64,000 bases of DNA from the NCBI RefSeq assembly GCF_030034735.1, contig NZ_CP125370.1, positions 4,154,001-4,218,000 on the forward strand, given 5' to 3'. The notes under the pieces were generated by a model, which saw only the letters and a program-made list of their open reading frames with translations, had not been told where the DNA came from and did no database searches. Origin of the DNA: Paenibacillus sp. RC334. Lineage in GTDB: Bacteria; Bacillota; Bacilli; Paenibacillales; Paenibacillaceae. This document shows, piece by piece, positions 58,677 through 64,000 of the stretch (position 1 is the stretch's first letter; each line of letters begins with the position of its first letter). A program made the position numbers and the translations under genes.

Positions 58677-61178
58677 CTATCCTGCCCGGTTGTCGTTGAC
58701 CAGCAGCAAATATTCTTCTCTGCCACTGTGAATCAATACCTGCATCACAGATCGGTTCAGGTCTACATCAATATACCGATCGGCCTCAATATCCTTGGCA
58801 TCCCACTGATTGAGGCGGACGATATAGCCGATACGCCGCACATGAGGAGCCACTTGAATACGCGCTACTGCGCGACCGTCATCCAATTCACTCAATTCTA
58901 CATGTCCGTCCCGGCATCCGGTGCCCCATACCCACACATTCCAGCCAGAATATTGTCGATCCGCACGCTCGTAAATCAACTCAATGGTGCGATACAACGC
59001 CACTTCTTCGTAGTAACCTGCGATTTCTTGGTCTGTTCCCTCATCCGAACCTTCCAATCCGTTCTCCGCCAGCTCGGTCGTCTGATCCTGTCCGGTCAAA
59101 AAGGATGGCTGAGCGGGTTCCTCCTGATCATACAGTACCATCATCGACCAGCGCAAAACGGTCACACGATGGCCTGCTACTTCATACCGTATCTCATTTC
59201 CAGCCCCGTGAGCATCCACAACGACATGCCAGCGATCCGATTCCACAGGCAGCAGTATCGTCTGCTCCGTATCCGAGCCGTTATAAATCACCACAATCTG
59301 ATTCCAGGCATCGCCGTTAGCATGGTGCCTTAATGCAAAAGCTACCACATGCCCGCTGCTGTGCAGCACTTCCATATGCTGCTTCACCAGCTCCCGATGA
59401 TCCATCCGGAATGCCGGATGACTGCGCCGTAAAGCGATTAGTCCCTGATAGTAATCAAATACGGGACGAAATCTCGCTTTGTTCTCCCAGCGAATAGCAT
59501 TCACCACATCCACACTACGGTAGCTATTATGGTCTCCATATTTGGAGCGCAACAGTTCATCACCTGCATGGATAAAGGGAATGCCCTGGGAGGTCAGCAC
59601 CATGCCGTTTGCCAGCAAGGATTTGCGTACGGTTTCATTCTCCAGCAAGTCATGCTCATTCACTTCCCGGTACGGGTCTGCATCCGCCACGGCTTGTTCG
59701 GCGGCTCTCCCATCCTGCGGCTGACCCTGCTCCCATTGAGGAAAACCGCAGCGTTCCCGCAAATGCCGCACCGTCAAAATTTTATCCCACAGATTGAGAT
59801 TATCGTGAGCCGTGACATAATTGACCGTTTCCGAAGGTTGGGCTGTAAAATCATGAATAGCTCCAAAAACACCTTTAAGCACCAGTTCCTCCTGATCCCA
59901 TGCCCCCGTGGCAAAGCCACTTGCGGTACCATCACTGTCACCCTTAATAGCAGAACGATAGTTGTCATTGAAGACGGCAAAGCCTTTGTCCCGTTGTGTT
60001 CCTTTTAACGTCAGCAGAGGCTGCGGGGATTCTCCCCCCGTCCAAGGCTCTCCATAGATAAGCAGATCGGTACGAACCTCAGAGCGAAGCTCCTGTGTAA
60101 GCTGCTCCACAGTCGGCGTATCTATCAGTCCCATCAGATCAAAACGGAAGCCGTCTATATGATATTCCTCTGCCCAATAGCGCAGCGAATCCTTGATATA
60201 CTTGCGAACCATCGGGCGTTCGCTTGCCACCTCATTACCCACACCCGAGCCGTTGGAAAGCTGCCCATGCTCATCCGTACGGTAATAGTAACCCGGTACA
60301 ACAGGGTCGAACGGCCCTTTTTCCACCGAGAAAGTATGGTTGTACACGACGTCCATAATGACACCGATGCCAGCATTATGCAGGGATTGCACTAGCAGCT
60401 TCAACTCCCGTATACGTGCCTCCGGGTCAGCCGGATTGGAAGAATAAGATCCCTCCGGCACATTATAGTGCTGGGGATCATAACCCCAGTTATATTCCGT
60501 GCCCTGTTCCGCAAAATCATTTACCGTATGGAAATCAGCTACTGGAAGCAGATGGACATGTGTAATGCCCAGCTCCAGCAAATGATCCAGTCCGATGCTG
60601 TTGCCCACCGAATCTTTTAGTCCCGTATACGTAAAGGCTGCAAACCGTCCTTGTGCGGCAGATAAGCCTTTTTCTCCAGTATTAAAATGTGTATCCATTG
60701 AAAAATCACGCACATGAAGCTCATATATAATGGCATCCGTAGCCCGGGCAAGTGTGGGTCCAGCATCCTCTTTCCATCCGTCCGGATGGGTTTGAGCCAA
60801 ATCAACGATTGCCGTGCGCTGTCCATTGGCTGATACCGCTGTCGCATAAGGATCGGCGGCATAATGAAGGGTACTGTCTGCCCCTTCCAGCCTGTACATG
60901 TAATAACACTTGTTCCAGTCGCCTTCCAGCTCTACGGACCATACACCATGCTCATCACGGCTCATCGGAAATTCCCGGCCACCGCTATGGTCCTGAACGT
61001 TACCTTCCTGGTCATACAATCCAGCGTTGTCATACAGCGCTACATGGACCTGCTTCGCAGTCGGTGCCCATACTTTAAACATGCTGCCCGCAGGCGTATA
61101 AGTAAGACCCAAATCATGGCCTTCATATGTGGGATATGTTGTGTGCTCAAGCTCCTTGAGTTGATTGAAATCAGACAT
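58677..61178 (-). CDS. pulA: Type I pullulanase, 833 aa
   Basis: An N-terminal CBM48-like domain (about 20-125: AGSMFKVWAPTAKQVHVALY) precedes the GH13_14 barrel with the type I signature YNWGYDPQHYN (near 240). The catalytic residues are visible: Asp nucleophile in IDGFRFDLMG (near 345), Glu in LLIYGEPWTGG (near 376) and Asp in YVTAHDNLNLW (near 460). There is no signal peptide, so it debranches alpha-1,6 bonds of imported or stored glucans inside the cell. The C-terminal 130 residues, after the usual all-beta domain, look like an additional starch-binding-like module (YEEVALYRTIELIYERADRQ). The start site is weak (ACAGGA). Confidence 0.93.
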   Translation of the reverse strand: MSDFNQLKELEHTTYPTYEGHDLGLTYTPAGSMFKVWAPTAKQVHVALYDNAGLYDQEGNVQDHSGGREFPMSRDEHGVWSVELEGDWNKCYYMYRLEGADSTLHYAADPYATAVSANGQRTAIVDLAQTHPDGWKEDAGPTLARATDAIIYELHVRDFSMDTHFNTGEKGLSAAQGRFAAFTYTGLKDSVGNSIGLDHLLELGITHVHLLPVADFHTVNDFAEQGTEYNWGYDPQHYNVPEGSYSSNPADPEARIRELKLLVQSLHNAGIGVIMDVVYNHTFSVEKGPFDPVVPGYYYRTDEHGQLSNGSGVGNEVASERPMVRKYIKDSLRYWAEEYHIDGFRFDLMGLIDTPTVEQLTQELRSEVRTDLLIYGEPWTGGESPQPLLTLKGTQRDKGFAVFNDNYRSAIKGDSDGTASGFATGAWDQEELVLKGVFGAIHDFTAQPSETVNYVTAHDNLNLWDKILTVRHLRERCGFPQWEQGQPQDGRAAEQAVADADPYREVNEHDLLENETVRKSLLANGMVLTSQGIPFIHAGDELLRSKYGDHNSYRSVDVVNAIRWENKARFRPVFDYYQGLIALRRSHPAFRMDHRELVKQHMEVLHSSGHVVAFALRHHANGDAWNQIVVIYNGSDTEQTILLPVESDRWHVVVDAHGAGNEIRYEVAGHRVTVLRWSMMVLYDQEEPAQPSFLTGQDQTTELAENGLEGSDEGTDQEIAGYYEEVALYRTIELIYERADRQYSGWNVWVWGTGCRDGHVELSELDDGRAVARIQVAPHVRRIGYIVRLNQWDAKDIEADRYIDVDLNRSVMQVLIHSGREEYLLLVNDNRAG

Positions 61179-61262
61179 TCCTGTTCACCACCCATTTCTG
61201 TACATCGGCTTTCAGCCTCTGTTCATCCATCATTTATGATGTATACGACTTGTCAGTATACC

Positions 61263-61382
61263 TCAGGATTTTGCAAAATTCGATTCCAGTCGCTCCAAGG
61301 TACAATACATAGACGGAAAAAATCATTTCGATCTATATATTGCTGATTACACGTCGCTTTGTGGATTCTTGCAAAATCCTCA
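61263..61382 (-). repeat. Intergenic structured repeat, family 1, copy C (full length)
   Basis: Ends TCAGGATTTTGCA and TGCAAAATCCTCA are inverted repeats; the interior shares blocks with the copy at 14158-14236 (ATTCGAT, CGCTC, GTACAAT, TCGCTT, GGATT) but has about 40 extra bases with their own foldback. It lies 85 bases upstream of the pullulanase gene, in the same orientation relative to its downstream gene as copy A. Confidence 0.7.
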
Positions 61383-61548
61383 CCTACTAGGCTATCAAAA
61401 TAAGACAAGCTTGAAAAGTTGGATGATTTCAAATACGGATGCTGCTTTCATTTCACACGCACACTCCATTTTATGACAAAACCATGAACAGGCTACAGCA
61501 GCAGCCCTTCAAGCACCATAAATAATTCCCTTTATCCCTTCACACACG
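61383..61548. other. Spacer after the ABC exporter pair
   Basis: The remaining non-coding bases between the pullulanase leader and the ABC exporter stop hold no clear gene or repeat; no clear terminator for the exporter pair is seen. Confidence 0.35.
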
Positions 61549-63204
61549 TCAGGACAGCCTACGGTTATCCATCTGAAACATATCGTCCGCAATCCGCATG
61601 GTAGAGCCTCGGTGGGAAACAAGGACAATCGTTTTATCCTGCTGCTGTTCCTTTAATGATTTTAAGATAATCGCTTCGTTCAGGCTGTCCAAATTGCTGG
61701 TAGGCTCATCGAGCAGCAGGAGCGGAGCATCATGAACAAAGGCTCTGGCCAGCCCCAGCCGCTGACGTTCACCACCGGACAGCCTGTCCCCCAATTCTCC
61801 AACACGGCTGTCATATCCTTGAGGCAAGGTCATAATAAAATCATGCACCGACGCCCTGCGGGCTGCTTCCACAACCTGCTCATGCGTAGCATCAGGTTTT
61901 CCAATTTTAATATTGGCCGCAATCGTGTCATCAAACAGGAACGTATCCTGATCCACATAGCTTTGCAGACCTCTCAAATGCTTCGTTCCGATTTCTTTCA
62001 AATCATGTCCAGATAGCAATATCCCGCCCTGCTGTGGGTCCCTGAACCGCATCAACAGCTTGAGCAAAGTGGACTTGCCAGAGCCGCTTTTACCCTGAAT
62101 ACCTGTAATCCGCTTGTGCGGTATCGTGAGACTTACATCATCCAGCACCGTCTGACCATCATATGCAAAAGTAACCCTGTCCACCTTCGCCCCGGAAAAA
62201 GCAACGCTCATTCCCCCGATATTTTCCTCGACCTCCGGGGTTTCCTCCAGCAGACTCAGCACGCGTTCCCCGCTCGCCAGCGTTTGCAGCAGATTGTTGG
62301 ACAAATTGCTAAGCGCAACTACCGGGCCAAACGAGCTAAACAGGGCAATGACGGAAACAAGCATCCCTGTAAAGCTGACCTGCCCCTTGGACATGCCATA
62401 CAATCCAGCCAGCAGCATCAGAAATGAAAAACCCACGACCGCTGCATCCGTTATCGCTCTTGTGATGCCTTCATGATGCTTCAAGCTCTTCTGCTTGGCA
62501 TCCAATTGATCCGTGCGACGGTTAATCTCCGCCAGTCGTTGTTCCCCGCGCCCGTATTGCACAATTTCCTTCATACCACGTAGACTATCCAGGAAATAAC
62601 TGCTCAGCTTGCCGAAGCTGCTCCGGTATTCCATCCCCTGACGTCTGCCCATACGCGACGTTAACAGGGGAATGAACAGACCGACCGTTATGTAAGCAAG
62701 CGCAGCGAGCCAACCTAACACAGGTTCATAGGAACCGATAAAGAATACCATCAACAGGGAAGTAATGATTCCGATCATAACAGGCGCTATCGTATGTGCA
62801 TAAAACACTTCCAGCAGCTCAATATCACTTGTAATCAGCGAGATCAGATTCCCTTTGTCCTTGCCTTCGAGCTTGGCTGGCGCCAGTCTGCGCAGGGCTT
62901 GAAGCACCTTGTCACGCAGCACAGCCAGCAGCTTGAATGCGAGATAATGACCACTCATTTGCTCGCCATAACGGAACACGCCGCGCAGTACAGCACAAAC
63001 CACGATGAGCGTGAGCAGGAACGTCATGCTGTAGCCCGTCGTGATGCCCGTTGCTGTAAGCAGGGCAAGGGCTCCATAGACAATAATGCCAATAGCACAA
63101 GCAAATCCAAGCACTCCAGTAACGATCGTTATGAGCAGAACGGGTAAAAGAGGCCCGGCCAGTACCAGTAATTGGGCCATAATCCGCATTCCGTGTCTAC
63201 GCAT
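61549..63204 (-). CDS. ABC exporter, fused membrane and ATPase domains (CydC-like), 551 aa
   Basis: ATG 63204 has AGGAGG eight bases before it and overlaps the end of the upstream gene by eight bases. Six membrane helices (about 1-300) are followed by the ATPase domain: Walker A IQGKSGSGKSTLL (near 365), signature RLSGGERQRLGLARAF, Walker B LLLLDEPTSNLDSL and VSHRGSTM. The layout matches CydC-type half-transporters that pair with a CydD-like partner. CydDC exports glutathione and cysteine for cytochrome bd assembly, but no cydAB genes are here, so the substrate is open. Confidence 0.85.
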   Translation of the reverse strand: MRRHGMRIMAQLLVLAGPLLPVLLITIVTGVLGFACAIGIIVYGALALLTATGITTGYSMTFLLTLIVVCAVLRGVFRYGEQMSGHYLAFKLLAVLRDKVLQALRRLAPAKLEGKDKGNLISLITSDIELLEVFYAHTIAPVMIGIITSLLMVFFIGSYEPVLGWLAALAYITVGLFIPLLTSRMGRRQGMEYRSSFGKLSSYFLDSLRGMKEIVQYGRGEQRLAEINRRTDQLDAKQKSLKHHEGITRAITDAAVVGFSFLMLLAGLYGMSKGQVSFTGMLVSVIALFSSFGPVVALSNLSNNLLQTLASGERVLSLLEETPEVEENIGGMSVAFSGAKVDRVTFAYDGQTVLDDVSLTIPHKRITGIQGKSGSGKSTLLKLLMRFRDPQQGGILLSGHDLKEIGTKHLRGLQSYVDQDTFLFDDTIAANIKIGKPDATHEQVVEAARRASVHDFIMTLPQGYDSRVGELGDRLSGGERQRLGLARAFVHDAPLLLLDEPTSNLDSLNEAIILKSLKEQQQDKTIVLVSHRGSTMRIADDMFQMDNRRLS

Positions 63205-64000
63205 ATACAGCACCTCCTTTTACAAACTGCTCTACCTGGTGTTGGCTGAGATACATCTCGGCATAATGCCCTTGCTGGCTCATTAGTTCAGCATGTGTGC
63301 CGGACTCTGCCACTTGGCCGTTCCGCAGCACATAAATGCGGTCGGATTGGACAACATTTTCCAGTCTATGCGCGATGAGAATAACGGTTTTGCTGCCTGC
63401 CAGCGCATGTATAACCTCCATAATGCCTGCCTCGCTCTCACTGTCTATGTTAGAGGTAGCCTCGTCAAAAATGTACACGCTACTATCATGCAGCAGCGCT
63501 CTTGCCAGCGCTAGCCGTTGGCGTTGTCCCCCTGACAGGTTCGCTCCCTGCTCCTCCAGCTCTACTTCCAGCCCTCCCTGTGAGAGAACAAAGTCATACA
63601 GCTTCACCTGCCGCAACGCTTCCAGCATCTGTTCCTCATTCGCGTGCTCATTGCCCATTTTCAAATTAGCTTCGACCGTGCCCTTGAAAATATAGCTGTT
63701 GAAACCGATCCAGGTCATATGCCGCATACGGCTTTCTTCTGAAATGGCGGCAAGCTCGGTTCCTCCAACGGTCAGACTTCCTTGATAACCCTCATGATGA
63801 CCAACGATTAATCCGGCTACTGTACTTTTACCAGAGCCAGATTCCCCGACAATGGAAACAAAACTGCCCTGAGGAATTTCCATAGATATATTTCGCAGGG
63901 TGTCCCTTTCGTCGTAGGCAAAATTCACCTGATCCAGTCGAATATCGGTAGTCTTGATGCTTTTTTTTCCTTGTACTAGCTCCTCTGTACTCAGAATTTG
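63197..64000 (-). CDS. ABC exporter half-transporter partner (CydD-like), N-terminus outside window
   Basis: The open frame continues past the right edge, so only the ATPase part (about 267 residues) is seen: Walker A VGESGSGKSTVAG, signature NLSGGQRQRLALARAL, Walker B VYIFDEATSNIDSE and AHRLENVVQSDR. The membrane domain lies outside the window. The end overlaps the next gene, so the two form a translationally coupled heterodimer. Confidence 0.85.
   Translation of the reverse strand, partial: QILSTEELVQGKKSIKTTDIRLDQVNFAYDERDTLRNISMEIPQGSFVSIVGESGSGKSTVAGLIVGHHEGYQGSLTVGGTELAAISEESRMRHMTWIGFNSYIFKGTVEANLKMGNEHANEEQMLEALRQVKLYDFVLSQGGLEVELEEQGANLSGGQRQRLALARALLHDSSVYIFDEATSNIDSESEAGIMEVIHALAGSKTVILIAHRLENVVQSDRIYVLRNGQVAESGTHAELMSQQGHYAEMYLSQHQVEQFVKGGAVYA

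Overview
The window looks like a chromosomal segment of a Gram-positive, spore-forming Firmicute of the Paenibacillus polymyxa group. The basis is gene content and style: FabV-type enoyl reductase, two bacillopeptidase F-like exoproteases, a GH5+CBM3 endoglucanase, type I pullulanase, a GlsB/YeaQ membrane protein, a DUF1540 protein, strong AGGAGG ribosome binding sites and many intrinsic terminators. Species-level naming is inference from recalled protein families; no search was run.

Layout. 1-2.2 kb: the 5' part of a giant protein made of about 59 decapeptide repeats (minus strand, runs off the left edge). 2.4-8.5 kb: fabV, small conserved genes, then an AT-rich accessory patch with a decayed type I toxin/antisense-RNA-like locus, a secreted putative zinc metallopeptidase and the C-terminal stump of a tyrosine recombinase. 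8.5-16.7 kb: tandem paralogous subtilases with duplicated promoters and long 5' leaders. 16.8-22.3 kb: SulP transporter with an ArsR regulator, then a structured leader, an RtcB-like RNA ligase (frameshifted here) and an AAA+ ATPase. 22.4-31.8 kb: a polar amino-acid (cystine-type) ABC importer, an MFS exporter, small genes, a frameshifted acetylxylan esterase, an LLM oxidoreductase and the endoglucanase. 32.2-34.1 kb: ClpP paralogue and an ECF-like sigma factor.

34.4-51.7 kb is the most unusual region. A minus-strand operon of about 14 kb, with a good promoter at 48316-48345, encodes in transcription order: a 741-aa protein whose ends resemble the TssB and TssC contractile-sheath subunits; a 141-aa Hcp/tail-tube-like protein; an intrinsic terminator-like hairpin; a DnaJ protein; two FHA proteins; two PP2C-type phosphatase proteins; two unrecognised proteins; a large Hsp70/actin-fold ATPase; an RDD membrane protein; and a tail-fibre/baseplate-like protein. 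A divergent VWA membrane protein and a Ser/Thr kinase flank it. I interpret this as a candidate contractile (phage-tail/T6SS-like) system under threonine-phosphorylation control, with an Hsp70/DnaJ pair in place of a visible ClpV. This is inference from pattern similarity.

51.8-55.7 kb: an OFA-type MFS transporter with a LytTR response regulator and a LytS-type sensor kinase. The transporter promoter carries a direct repeat that matches the E. coli YpdB site, so this looks like a pyruvate-sensing YpdAB-YhjX module. 55.8-64 kb: S66 LD-carboxypeptidase, a decayed chemoreceptor-like gene, ribosomal protein L25/Ctc, pullulanase and a CydDC-like ABC exporter pair cut by the right edge.

Two families of intergenic, structured repeats lie upstream of genes (14.2, 19.5 and 61.3 kb; 16.5 and 56.9 kb). 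Several genes carry single-base frameshifts, three or four of them in or next to short homopolymers (rtcB, RDD and, less surely, the acetylxylan esterase and the kinase 3' end). These may be assembly errors rather than true decay.
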